64,000 nt of DNA from Laburnicola sp. R22_1 (lineage: Eukaryota > Ascomycota > Dothideomycetes > Pleosporales > Didymosphaeriaceae). Position numbers and translations under genes: made by a program. Positions 23,539-34,462 of the stretch are shown here, piece after piece. The notes under the pieces are model-generated. The model made no database searches. It saw only the letters and a list, made by a program, of their open reading frames with translations, and was not told the DNA's origin. Location: assembly GCA_014281115.1 (NCBI GenBank), contig JACONQ010000001.1, forward strand, positions 930,001 through 994,000, given 5' to 3'. Every line of letters starts with the position of its first letter. Position 1 is the stretch's first letter.

Positions 23539-24793
23539 TTACCACTCCCGTACCTCCCCACCTGGCCCAACAAACCCAGGCGAAACCCATGCCTTGGTAT
23601 CCTTACTCTCTCTCCTGACCCACTCCTCATCAACCTCGATTCCTAATCCCACACCGCCCATCAACTCTAAATAACCTTCCTCCACTTTCCATACCTCGGG
23701 GTTCTTCACATAACTAGTCAAGTCCTGGCTCCCCGCATTATAATGAATACCCAGGCTCATTTCTTGAATAGCGAAATTGGCGACATTGGCATCGACCTGT
23801 ATGCAAGCCGCAAGCGCAATAGGACCGAGCGGGCAATGTGGAGCGAGTGCTACATCATACGCTTCACACATGGCCGCTATGCGCTTGAGTTCAGAGATGC
23901 CGCCGACGTGAGCAATGTCCGGCTGCAAGATGTCGACGCAATGCGCTTCGAGGAAGGGCCGCACGTCCCAGCGGGAATGCAGGCGTTCCCCGAGCGCGAT
24001 GGGGATACTGGTATGATTAGAGAGCGCCTGGATGCCGCCAAGGTGTTCAGATAGAAGGGGCTCCTCTATGAAGAGCGGGTGGTAGGGCTCTAGGGCTGCG
24101 GCGAGCTGCTTGGCCATGGGCTTGTGCACGCGGCCGTGGAAGTCCATGCCTGTGTCCATGCCGAGCGCTTTCACGGCTTTGAGGCGGTCGATGCTGGGGA
24201 GCAGGGAGGAGGGGGAGTCGAGCCAGGCCAGGTCTTCTGTTGCATTCATTTTTACGGCAGTGAAGCCTTGGGCTTTGCGGGCGCGGCTGGGGTTGGTCAG
24301 TGGCTGTCATTGCAAAATACGAGGGGAGGAGATGTACGCTTGGGTATCTACGTCCGACGGCCGGTCGCCGCCTATCCAAGCATATACTTTGAGTTTGGAT
24401 CGCACTTTGCCGCCGAGGAGTTGGTGGATGGGGACACCTAGTTTGCGGGCTTTGAGATCCCAGAGCGCAATGTCGATTCCGGCCAGTGCGCTCATGAAAA
24501 CAGGGCCACCTCTGTAGAAGCTGGTTCGCCATGACATTTGCCAGATGTGTTCTATGTCACTGGAAATACCGTCAGTGGGTGGATGAGCCTGCAAAACGTT
24601 GATAGTGCTCGGCTTACTCTGCTTCAAACCCCATGTACCGCTCAATCCAAGCATCGAGACAGCCTTCTACGGCCTGTGTGTGGCCCTCTAGCGAGGCTTC
24701 TCCCCAGCCGGTGTTGCCTGCTTCGTCTGTGATTTTTACAAAGAGCCATCTTGGTGGGACGCGGAAGTATTCGATCTTTGCGATCTTGCCCAT
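23539..24793 (-). CDS. D-galactonate dehydratase-like enzyme (enolase superfamily)
   Basis: Three exons (24793-24618, 24559-24338, 24286-23539) give 381 residues, close to bacterial DgoD. Conserved blocks in order are [56 protein letters not shown], the metal-ligand set DFHGRV, EEPLL and [19 protein letters not shown], and [16 protein letters not shown] with the catalytic-region His. This is the mandelate-racemase/muconate-lactonizing fold, which dehydrates a sugar acid to a 2-keto-3-deoxy acid using Mg2+. It differs from the fungal L-galactonate dehydratase family of pectin breakdown. The divergently transcribed neighbour is an aldolase for exactly this product type, which supports a sugar-acid catabolic role. 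The exact substrate is inferred. Confidence 0.88.
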
Positions 24794-25243
24794 GGCTTTT
24801 GGCCTTTATGTTACAACGGGATTATTACGGTGCTATAGGAAGAAATGTAAACTGGCGAACAATGAAATGGTATCTGTTATGTATTCCATTCATAGTGAAG
24901 CTTTTCGGCACAAGAAATCGTGGCACTCCACCACCATTGCACGCACAATTCAAGATTGATCAGGTAAATGTGGGTTTTTACAAGGAAGAGCGTATGCATT
25001 TGCGTATAGCGTGAGAGGGGCCATCCGAAATCGGATCTATGCGGGGTACTGGCAAGCTCCCCCCACTTGGGACTTTGCCTTCGGTGCAATTGCATCCGAG
25101 TGGTATAAACACTGTGGCTCACATGGTCTGGAAAAAACCTTGGAACGCATCCTCATCCTTCTTAACGGTAGTCTATCGACCAAGTTGACACGGCTCAACA
25201 CTCCCGACCACATCCCATCAGTCTTTGGAACGTTGGGGCCACC
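24794..25243. promoter_or_regulatory. Divergent promoter, sugar-acid dehydratase / aldolase
   Basis: 450 bases lie between the two outward-facing starts, an arrangement that usually allows joint induction. No defined regulator site is recognised. Confidence 0.45.
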
Positions 25244-26287
25244 ATGACCTCAGTTCCTCCCACGGGCGTCTTCGTCCCCGTTCCAACCTTCTTCAGGCCA
25301 GCATCCGAGTCCAAGTCGTTGCAGGCCGCCGTTGACGTAGAGACGCAGATCAAGCACAGCGTGCATCTTGCGAAGAATGGTGTCCGCGGCCTGGTGCTGC
25401 TCGGCTCTACGGGCGAAGCAATCCATCTGTCACGGCAGGAGCGCTTTGAACTGGTCTCTGGTGTGCGCAAGGGCTTGAGCGATGCTGGCTTTCCTGACTA
25501 CCCGATCATGGCCGGCGTGCTGATCAACCATATGGAGGAGGTCCTGGAGTGGCTGGAGGACTTCAAGAAAGCGGGTGCGCAATACGGACTGGTGCTTGCG
25601 CCGGGATACTTCGGCGCAGAAGCGAGCCAGGAGAACTTGAAGGAGTGGTATACGCTGGTAGCTGACCGGTCGCCGCTTCCCATCCTCGTGTGAGTGCAGC
25701 CAGCAAGAAGTATGGAAAACATTCCAACTGATCGCGATAGCTACAACTACCCTGGCGTCACGAACAATGTAATGATCCTGCCCGACACGTACCGCGCCCT
25801 TGCTCAGCACCCCAACATCGTCGGCTGCAAGATGTCCCACGGAAACGTCTCAACTCACGTCCAAGTCTCGACCGACCCCGAGATCGATCACAGCAAGTTC
25901 AGAGTTTACAGCGGTTTCGGAGCGCAGTTAGGTCCAATTGTCGTCTTCGATGCTGCTGGCGTCATCGACGCGCTTGCTGGAATCTATCCCAGGACCGTAT
26001 CCAAGCTCTTCAAGCTTGCCGAGAAGCGACCATTGGATGATGACACGCTGAAGCAGCTGAAAGAGCTGCAGTATACGGTGTCAGCAGCCGAAGACTACAT
26101 CGGAGCCACGGGTGTCATAGGCATCAAGGAAGCAGTCACGCGCGTTCTCGGTTTCGGGACGCTGGAGGGCGGACGACTACCGATCAAAGGGAAGACTGCC
26201 GAGGGCACCTGGGAGAAGTGGGATAAGAAAATTCTGGGCCGCGTGCAAAAGATCGAGGACTCGATAGATGCGGCTGAACTTAGGTGA
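25244..26287 (+). CDS. 2-keto-3-deoxy sugar-acid aldolase (DapA/NAL family, GaaC-like)
   Basis: Two exons (25244-25689 and 25741-26287) around a 51-nt intron give 330 residues. The class I aldolase TIM barrel of the dihydrodipicolinate synthase family is clear: GVFVPVPTFF at the start, then GLVLLGSTGEAIHLS, VLAPGYFG, YNYPGVTNN with the conserved Tyr, and VGCKMSHGN with the Schiff-base Lys. The closest known fungal type is the 2-keto-3-deoxy-L-galactonate aldolase of galacturonate catabolism. With the neighbouring D-galactonate-type dehydratase, the likely reaction is cleavage of a 2-keto-3-deoxy-galactonate to pyruvate and glyceraldehyde. Stereochemistry cannot be read from sequence. Confidence 0.88.
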
Positions 26288-26920
26288 GGTTTGCATAACT
26301 AGTATGCGACAAATAATGCAATGATTAATTCCAGATGCCAATATTCTTTGTGTACGAAACACCAAGAATTCCAGTTCCTTGTCCCAATTACCTGCAGTGC
26401 CGACGCATCACGCGTCTCATACGACAATGAGGCAACCATATCACGAAACCTCCTCAAATCTTCGTCGAATCTTCAAAATTGGCGATATCGGATGCAGCCA
26501 GTTCCATTACCCTGCTTCCGGTACCTTGCAAAGTCGCCTATTCGCCATGCAGGGGCTCACCGATCTACACTCTTGGCGTGGTGTACCACACGGATGCAGA
26601 AGCAACAACACCACGCACAATTTGCCTCCACATAACGCCTTTGCGCTAAACAGCTCACAAAGTTAACAGGGGCGATCCTAATATTTGGGATCATGCCCCA
26701 ACACTTTGGGGTCGCACGGACTGGCGGCCGAGTGATTGGCGCATGGGAAGCCGGTTTGCTTCACGGAAGCGGGAAGGAGAACTTCGGGGGTGAGGCAAGA
26801 GCAAACCGCGGGACTCGAGCGCGCGTCTCCGTTTCCGGTGCGGCGTTGGGTTACGGTGTAGATATTTAATGATTGAAGTCGCCCAGGATACAAAGGTAGC
26901 ATCAACTCTCATCATCAAGT
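26288..26920. other. Intergenic region upstream of the esterase
   Basis: 633 bases with no supported gene. Short frames on both strands have no family features. Confidence 0.5.
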
Positions 26921-28053
26921 ATGGTCATCCCGGCCCCAGAACGCTACACCAGTTTCGACATCTATCGCACCTTCTACAAGAAAATTGGAGACCATGAAAT
27001 CGAGGTGGGCATCCTTGTCCCGAAAGACCTCAAAGACGGACCACACCCGGTCTTTGTAAAATTCCATGGCGGAGGCCTTGTAAGTCTTCTCAAGCGTTTC
27101 GTCAACCCCTTCACTTACGACACTCCAGGTATCCGGCACCTGGTCCCACCCGCACTGGTTCGCAAACTGGCTCGTCCCCTTCGTCCACCAGAACAACGCC
27201 ATCGTCGTCTCACCCAACTACCGCCTCATCCCCGAGCACACCGGCGAAGACATCCAACAAGACCTCGCCGACTTCTGGACCTGGTACGTCATCCCGACCC
27301 TCTTGAAGCCCTCCACCCATCTCCCCATACTCACGCACCTGACAGGTTCCGCAACGGCGGTGTGACCAACCACCTCGCATCTCAGAACCAGGCCATCGAG
27401 CTAGACTACACGCGCGTCCTCGCAGGCGGCGACTCCGCAGGCGGCTACCTCGCCATACAATCCAGCCTCACGCAACCCAAGGGCGCCATCAGAGCCGTCC
27501 TCGCGCAGTACCCGATGACGAACTACTTGCGCCGCGAACCCCAAGACCTATTCATGGGGGAGCCGTCTCCGCCGCCGTCCATCATCGACGTACGTACCAC
27601 CATTCCCTCTCCATGCTACCATCCCAGTAAAAAAAGAAGCTCACCATACCACTACTACAGGAGCACATCTCCACCATGCTGCCCCCCACCTCCAACACCA
27701 CAATCTCCGCCTCAACCCCACCCTCCCGCCAACGCCTCTCCTACGCCCTCTCCGCTTACGCCCGCTACAACGACTTCTTCGGCACAGGCGCCCATCTCTG
27801 GCCCATTTCCCTCCTGCCCTCTGTGTCGTTTATCCCTCCGACGCTGATCATCCACGGCGACAGGGATACCGCCGTTAGCATTGAGGATTCTAGAGCTTTT
27901 GTGCGGAGGGTGCGCGAGGTTTTGGGTGGGGATGCGGAGGTTAGGTTGGTGGTTAGGGAGGGGGAGGATCATGGGTTTGATGGCGGGGTGGGCGAGGGCG
28001 AGGAGTGGGTTAGGGAGGTTGTGGCGTGGGTGGGGGAGAGGTGGGTTGGGTGA
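26921..28053 (+). CDS. Alpha/beta-hydrolase esterase (HSL-type)
   Basis: Four exons (26921-27079, 27129-27283, 27346-27589, 27661-28053) give 316 residues. The oxyanion motif HGGG is in KFHGGGLVSGTW, the nucleophile elbow in AGGDSAGGYLA (Ser), the Asp in IIHGDRDTAVS, and the His in GEDHGFDGG. These define the hormone-sensitive-lipase-like alpha/beta-hydrolase family. No signal peptide is visible, so it is probably cytosolic. Substrate is unknown. Such genes act on short-chain esters or on lactones of secondary metabolites. No cluster context supports either here. Composition of the last exon is strongly GC-skewed (Gly/Glu/Arg-rich end). Confidence 0.85.
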
Positions 28054-28499
28054 GTGGACGATCGGGCGGTGGGCGGTGGGGAGATGCTTGCTTTGCTTGG
28101 ATGAAGGTGCAAGGTTGTTCAGGAAAATGAAAGGTTTTTTGGTGTGTGTGTGGTGATGTAAGTGGTAGCGTTAGAAATTGATAGGCAGCTATAGAGAGGT
28201 TTGATACAAGACGCGTGTAACGATGGTACTGGAGTACCGAATCATATAGCAAGTATCGGGATAGAATAACGAACATGGACGGTATAATACAGAGGAATTG
28301 AAGTCGTGCAAAAAAGAACAAAAAAAATTACCACGAAAGGGTTGCTGTGTTACCCCAGGATACGCAGTGCAAACGCAGACTGCACATAAACGTTTAGCTC
28401 GGTATGGCATTTGGACGTTACCAAACTTATGCGTAGGAGCAATTAAGATGATATAAACTCCAAGCAAGACGAACATCACACCCAACTCAAAACAACCCT
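28054..28499. other. Intergenic region between convergent genes
   Basis: The esterase (+) and the NADH dehydrogenase (-) converge here. Only 3' flanking DNA is seen, including a run of A bases near 28320. Confidence 0.5.
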
Positions 28500-30481
28500 C
28501 TAGAAGCGACTTATATCCCTCCCAAAAGCCCAATTCACCATCCTACCATACGATTAGCCTAACCACTCCACCAACTCCCAAGGAAACACTTACCAATAAA
28601 CCGGAATCAAAATCTTATTCCGCCAGCTCACGCTCTGGGTCAGATACGCTCCACGCCAGATGATCCACGCCAATCTACCCGAAATCCCACTGCTATTCCC
28701 GCTCTGCAGCAACGCATTCCAACTCCCAAGGTACGCCATAGCGCCCATGTTCTTCCATGTGAAACCGGCTTTCTCGATGTCGTTCTTGTTTAGGCGCTTG
28801 GCGAGCCAGTATGCTTTTTGAGAGGCGACTTGGGCAGTGGCGGGGTAGGAAGTACCTTCTATGATGGCGCAGTCGCCGAGGGCGTAGACGTCTTTAAGGA
28901 TGGCTTCAGGGTGCGTATCATTGGCACCTTCGGCAACGAGCTTGAGACGAAGACGTGAGTCGGTTAAGACAGAGCCTGATCTATTGTCTTTCTTCACGCG
29001 CCAGTGGAGGGAGTCGGGGTCATTGGAAGGCATGCCAGATGGGTTTTCGAGGCGTCGGAAGCTATCAGGAACTTCGTAGAGCTTGTCAAAGGCTTGGGCA
29101 ACGAAGGGATTCTGCATGAGTCCCGTGCCTGTGCGAGTTAGTTGGCAAGGCACTCATCATGAGATTCCGAGGGGATACTTACTCCATACCACCATCCCGA
29201 CACCCGTTTCGCCTTCCTCTTTTATCCTGAGGGTATACACGGTGTGATCACCGGGTGAAGCCCCCTTTTCTCCCGGAGCACCCGGACGCAGCTCTTCCAC
29301 ATGGTGATTCGTTTTGATAGCAATGCCCTCCCGTTTGAAAGTGTCCATTGCATACTGAGCAAGCTTCTCGTCGAACATGGGGAGGACTTTCGGCGCCACG
29401 TCGTAAACAGTGATTTTGTGGAACTGAATGAGGTCCGGGTATATGCGCGCAAGATCCTCGTGGATGATATCGTGTAGCTCGGCCGAGAACTCGATGCCAG
29501 TAGGTCCTCCACCAACGATGGCGAAGTTCAAGAGATGTTTCCGCTGTTCATCGGTAGTTGTAGGTAAAGCTGCAGCTTCGAAGCAGGCTAAGATGCGGTT
29601 TCTGATTTTTCGTGCGTCGCCCACATCCTTCAGAAACAAGCTGCCCAACTGATTAGCACCTATCAAACATAAGCGTGGAACAAGACTTACGCATGCTCTT
29701 TGACTCCCGGAGTGCCTATAAATTGCAAGTACGAGTCAGGAAACGCAGTCTGCCCAGGCTTCATTTAAACATACCAAACGTCTGACTGTAACACCCAACC
29801 GTGACGATCAACTTGTCGTACGTCAAATCAAACAGTGTCCCCTTCTTCGTCTCCGCAGCTTTCCTCTTCTCTCTCTGCTCTTCCGTCTCCCCCGCATGTC
29901 TATCCTCGGTCAAAGCCTGCGAGGGCAACCGATCCTCCACGGCCTCCTCGATTGTAATCTTTTTATTCTTAAAGCCGACCGCATCTGCCCAGCCCTGCAA
30001 CAAATTCACCTTTGTCCTCTTCGTCCGTACCGGCTCGAGCGCGGTGCGGAACTCCAGCGTTCCGACCGAGGTAGAAGCAAGCAGGGGCGTGAAAGCGAAG
30101 TACGATCGCGGAGAGACGACGACGGTCTGGTACTTTTTCGAGTCGAGCGCCCGTGCGACTGTGTAGCCTGCCCAGCCGCTTCCTAGGATGGCGACGCGTT
30201 CGCGTTCTTGTGGACTGGTCAGCCTTTGGAAATGTTGCGCAAAGGGGATCCTAGCACTTACGATCCCTCCCGGAATCCAATTGACTGATAGTCATGGCTC
30301 TTCGCTGCTGAAATGCACCGCCATGTCGATAGCATGATCTCACAATTGCTTGCGGAACGAGCGTCTGCTGGCTTGTTGGTGATAGCGACCTTGTCGTCCG
30401 AGTGGAGCTTCTAGACAGAAGTTCGCGGATGCCTGACGGCAATTGGTGCAGGTGGGAGAGGCGTGCGGTGGGCTTCATCAT
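28500..30481 (-). CDS. Type II NADH:ubiquinone oxidoreductase, external/alternative mitochondrial type
   Basis: Minus-strand gene with at least four introns (about 30205-30260, 29690-29775, 29130-29185, 28550-28600). The start at 30481 gives a Ser/Arg-rich presequence without acidic residues (MMKPTARLSHLHQLPSGIRE), typical of mitochondrial import. The frame is open to 30532, but that extension adds two Glu. FAD-binding motif AILGSGWAGYTVA and NADH-binding motif FAIVGGGPTGIEFSAEL are both present, plus YALGDCAIIEG and a C-terminal membrane-anchor helix region. The last exon is tiny: the donor directly after PVYW joins to MVNWAFGRDISRF, the usual C-terminus of this family. It oxidises NADH without proton pumping at the inner membrane. 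Confidence 0.88.
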
Positions 30482-31162
30482 TCGCGTGTAGTAGGACCAG
30501 CCTTCTTCGAAGATGATATATCCAGTGTGCATAAGCTGTGGTGGAGACTTTTTCGCATTATGACGGATAGCTTCGGAACTCGCGACGCATGACGTATAAA
30601 GCTCGACAGCTTGACATGGGTGCAGATCGGTGCATCTATGAAGCCGCTAAAACGCTTGCAAAGGGTACTTTGGTCTCGCGATCGATCAATTGAGCTTGAC
30701 CTGGCCTTTTGGCGAGGAAGAAGTGGTGTCGGGCGTCTCGGAAAGCGATGGCGTATTCCGACTTTCCGCCAGTGACGTACTTCTATTGGTTAACGGTATT
30801 GCTGTACTGCTAACGGAAAATTATCCTGCCAGCGCCCATTTCGGCTAGGGCTATGCTAAGGGAAAATTATACTCTAAAACTACAAGCCCGTTGTCCTAAA
30901 CCACAACCCTCCTACTTTGCGGTCGAGTCTATTTTACTTCGTCGGCAGAAAAGGCCGAGTGAGAATACCAAAATCAAATTACCCCAGGACTAGGTAAACA
31001 ATAACTTGCGGCTCACACGTATCCATTCCATACCAACGACCGCAATCAACAAAGGAATAAATCACCTCGGTGGGAGAAACTTCCCGTGTAGCCCGCGTAG
31101 GTCCAGAGTGTCCGATCATGTTTCGTCACCCGCTGTGACCCTCTTCTAGAATGACTACCGTA
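30482..31162. other. Intergenic region with tRNA-derived fragments
   Basis: No protein gene is supported. The stretch contains a 5' half of a tRNA-Ala-like sequence at 30853-30889 and two weaker similar pieces at about 30816-30840 and 30891-30908 (see separate entry). Confidence 0.5.
30853..30889 (-). pseudogene. tRNA-Ala 5'-half fragment
   Basis: Minus-strand GGGCTTGTAGTTTTAGAG followed by TATAATTTTCCCTTAGCAT closely matches the first 37 bases of the tRNA-Ala gene at 42425-42341. The match covers the acceptor 5' strand, D arm and anticodon arm up to the AGC anticodon, then stops where that gene's intron begins. Flanking pieces carry partial versions: CTGCTAACGGAAAATTATCC at about 30818 and CCTAAACCACAACCC at about 30894. 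It cannot fold as a tRNA on its own, so it is a relic or a retro-derived piece. Confidence 0.6.
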
Positions 31163-32255
31163 TCACAAAAGCGTATCACCAAGCGCACACCGAACAATGC
31201 TACACCCAGCCCGGACCGTCTCGCCCGCTCCGTGTTCATCCAGGCTCGGGTTAACCTCCACAAGATCCAGAGCAACCAGCGACCCCGTCTCAGCCACGCA
31301 CTCGGCGATAAAGTCTCCCTCGCGCAACGTCAGGCCACCTCGCACCGGCGTACCCGTGCTCGGGGCCCACATTGGGTCCAGCGCGTCCACATCGAAGGAC
31401 AGGTGAATCGGAGTGTCGCTACCGATCCAGCCCAGAGCCATGTCCATGACTTTGCCTATGCCGTGCCTACAGTCTCAATATCAGCACGGGAACGTTGGGG
31501 AGGAAGTCGGAGCCGAGGAGATGCGACTGAGCTTACCTGTCAATGTCGTGCATGGAGAACGCCTTGATACCATGCTCCCTCAGAATCTTCTTCTCGCCCT
31601 TGTCCACGTCGCGGAGCCCGATGTAAACAATCTTCTTCGTGCTTATCCGGTGATGCTCTTTTATCCAACCGAACGTGTCTTCCCTCTGCTCAGTCGCAAG
31701 ACCCGTCAAGAAGGCCACGGGCATGCCGTGAATGTTTCCGCTGTCAGATGTCTCCGGCGTATTGATATCGGCGTGTGCATCGACCCAAATGACAGCGGTT
31801 TCCTTGCCAGTCCGCTCCCTGATCGCTCTTGCAGACCCCGAAATGGTGCCGATGGCGATGGAATGGTCTCCGCCGAGGGTCAAAACGAGCTTGCCGCTCT
31901 TCGCATAGTTGTAGACCTGGTCGCTCACTTCTTTGGTCACGGCGCTAACGAACTTCGGTTGCTTCATGTTGCGGTAAACCGGATCGTCCGCGGGCGTGAG
32001 TTCAGAGTAGTTGTGGACCTGGCCATCGAAGCTGACGTTGAACTCGAGATCTTCTTCCAGTTGTTTGATTAGGCCGTGCTCGATGAGGGCCATGGGCGCT
32101 GCGTCGACACCAGCTTTTGGCTACCACTCGTCAGCTGCAGCTACCGATTGGTGAGCGCGAAACCCTACCTGGCCGCCGCTGAAGCCAACTGCCACAACGC
32201 CCAGATCATGGCGACCGGGCAGGAACTTGGGCTGTATTTGGGGTGCCGACGTCAT
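31163..32255 (-). CDS. Arginase
   Basis: Three exons (32255-32169, 32120-31537, 31466-31163) give 324 residues, the normal arginase length. The starting part is [19 protein letters not shown] then PKAGVDAAP. The manganese-binding motifs are [21 protein letters not shown] and SFDVDALDP, with the conserved end region ALDLVEVNP. The enzyme hydrolyses arginine to ornithine and urea in the cytosol and begins arginine catabolism. All metal ligands are present. Upstream sequence is open to about 32381 but lacks family similarity. A strong hairpin lies 360 bases upstream at 32616-32664. Confidence 0.95.
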
Positions 32256-32615
32256 TTCGATGTGTAGTTGCTGTGAAGAAGATGAGTTAGTTGGTGATAA
32301 TTGAGTTCCGCGGTCGTGGCTGGAAGTCGCGAAAGAGAAAGAGCAGCTCTGCTCGAGGCCTGCTTCTCGCCACAAAGACATCCGGACTTACCAGCCCTAC
32401 TCGCGAAGCCCGTGTATGCGCTATGAAGCAATTCCTGCGACCTTTTTCGGCTATGTATACCTATCGCGAGGGTCCAATATCCGGAATGAAGAAATCAGAA
32501 GAACGAGCGTTGGCGATGACTGGGGAAAAAGGGCGCGTGGCCGGGCTTTTATCGTCTACCGGCTGCGCCATGTCTTAGGTAATTGTGTTCTTTGAAATCT
32601 CTTCTCGTCGCGAAG

Positions 32616-32664
32616 ACCTGTACTTAGGGGAAGTGGTGAAGTCTGATTTCCCCTAAGTACAGGT
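32616..32664. repeat. Perfect 17-bp inverted repeat (hairpin)
   Basis: Arm 32616-32632 (ACCTGTACTTAGGGGAA) and its exact complement at 32648-32664 are separated by 15 bases. The DNA is between the divergent arginase and DUF167 genes. It could form a cruciform or an RNA stem. No known RNA family or transposon end is recognised. Confidence 0.8.
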
Positions 32665-33074
32665 GTAAACGGGAGGGTTATCTCGCGGGCCCCGCTAGTG
32701 CGCTGGGATGCGCGGATGCGGCTGAAGCCGAGGTCGGTTCTCAATCATATAATGATGACGGCAGGCGGCGGCCGTTGCAATGCTTCGGGGGCTTCTTTCT
32801 GGAGACGAGATGTGCAGAGGATGGAATGTGCTGGCGTGCAGCCTGTTGGTGGTTATATGAACGTGGACGGATTCCTCTCCACACGCCAAAAGCTCCTTGT
32901 TGATCTCCTCTCCCGCAGCTGGGCCGCCGTGTTCTCGCTTTTCATCTGATAACGATGACCAGATCCGAACTATTACCGAGAAATCTCCAGCCACGTTCAT
33001 CCGCTGACGGCGGACCTCTGCTGTTCACCGCTTGGATCGCATCACATGCCCTCGATCGCCGGGCGCCCTGCAAC

Positions 33075-33483
33075 ATGCTCAAGCACCCGATCCGTTTCAT
33101 AGCCACCAAGGGGTCCAAGACATCGAGCGGCTCTGTTCAGCTGGTTTGCCGAGTCAAACCGGGCGTCAGCGCTAATCGAGAAGGCATCACGGCCGTGTCG
33201 GACGATGCGATTGAGCTGTGCGTGGCTGCACGTGCGAGGGAAGGCGAGGCGAATAAAGCAGTCAGAGAAGTCATTGCAGAGGTGAGCTCTTCCGACGGTG
33301 CTGATTGAGACCCGTCGTAACGTCTGCTAGGCCCTCAGCGTACCCAAGTCAGACGTGGAGATTGTAAAAGGCATGAAGGGGAGAGAGAAGACTGTCGTGA
33401 TCAGCAATGTAACGGGGAGTGGCATGCCGGAGGAAGAGATTGAGAGGATCAAGGTTAGATTGCAAGAGAGCGCAAACACTTAG
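33075..33483 (+). CDS. DUF167/YggU-family protein
   Basis: Two exons (33075-33281 and 33331-33483) with a 49-nt intron give 119 residues. The start MLKHPIRFIATKGSKT fits the fungal family. The core VQLVCRVKPGVSANREGI, then ARAREGEANKAVREVIAEAL, then KSDVEIVKGMKGREKTVVI matches the small alpha/beta DUF167 domain (E. coli YggU type). Function is unknown. An in-frame upstream ATG exists at 32955 but adds unconserved sequence. Confidence 0.85.
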
Positions 33484-33735
33484 ATCATCTCACGCTATCC
33501 TGACGAAATCGTAATTGGCAGATAACGAGCAAACAAAGCGAAATGTTTTTGTTTCTACGTTTACTCTTGCAATCGTTACTCATCACTTTGCAAACATCCA
33601 GCCAGAACCTCAAAAACACAAAACAACAAACACGAAAATCAAAACGAGTGGTAGCACACGTCGATGCTCCATGAGTCAATGGCCTCCGGTCGATACCAGC
33701 GCTATCCCCATCATTGCGTCGAAACGAATCGAGGC

Positions 33736-34462
33736 TTACCCGCTAATCCCGCACCTCTTCAAGCACTCCGAGCTGCCGTGCGAAGAACCAGTGCCCACCT
33801 CCGGAATATTCCTGCCCGCGTCCTGGACGTTGAGGTTTGAGTTGCCAAAGGCGGCCCGAACCATGTCCTCACGGAGGCTCCATATGCCGTTCGCGACGTT
33901 GAGAGTGCCGGTGTCTTCGGCGTTGAGGGCGCTGACGAGATAGGCGTTGTCGCACCCTGCAAAGTATTAGCTCATCCTTGATAAACATAAGTGAAGAGTA
34001 GTGCGTACCATTGTTCTGCATGGTGTGCAGACTTCCCATGGGGAAGATAGTCATCTTACCCGGCGTCAGAGTAGCCGTCACCGTCCTGACGCCATTCTCA
34101 TTGACCATCCATGTCGTCGTGTTACCCGAGACGGCAAGCACCATGTTGGTGCCTCTTGGGTGGTAGTGGACTGGCAGCATGGCACAGGGACCCAGGTTGA
34201 GCTGCGCAAGAGTCATGCCGTGGCCAGTCATGGCGGGGAAGGTAGCTGAGTTGGCGTTCTTGACACTGCCGGGTTTGAAGGCATCAGTTGGCTGGGCGGT
34301 GTTGAAGTCGTAGATCCAGTCGTCATCGTGAGTGAGGATCTGGTGCCTGTCGTAGACGATGGTCGCGAGCTTAAGCTTTTGGGTCAACCCTGGATCCACG
34401 GTTTTGTCCACAGCATGGGTGAATTGGAGGAGGAAGATAGCCGGAAGGAGGTACTTGATCAT
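33736..34462 (-). CDS. Secreted cupin (germin/spherulin-like protein)
   Basis: Two exons (34462-34009 and 33956-33736) give 224 residues. The start MIKYLLPAIFLLQFTHAVDK is a typical secretory signal peptide. The germin/spherulin cupin has the first metal motif in LPVHYHPRGTNMVLAVSG (H-x-H and an expected Glu position occupied by M/V) and a second motif around FPMGSLHTMQNNGC. Relatives are extracellular, often manganese-binding oxalate-oxidase-like or structural proteins. The missing Glu in the first motif suggests altered or absent metal chemistry. A longer frame upstream to 34777 is judged leader. Confidence 0.8.
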
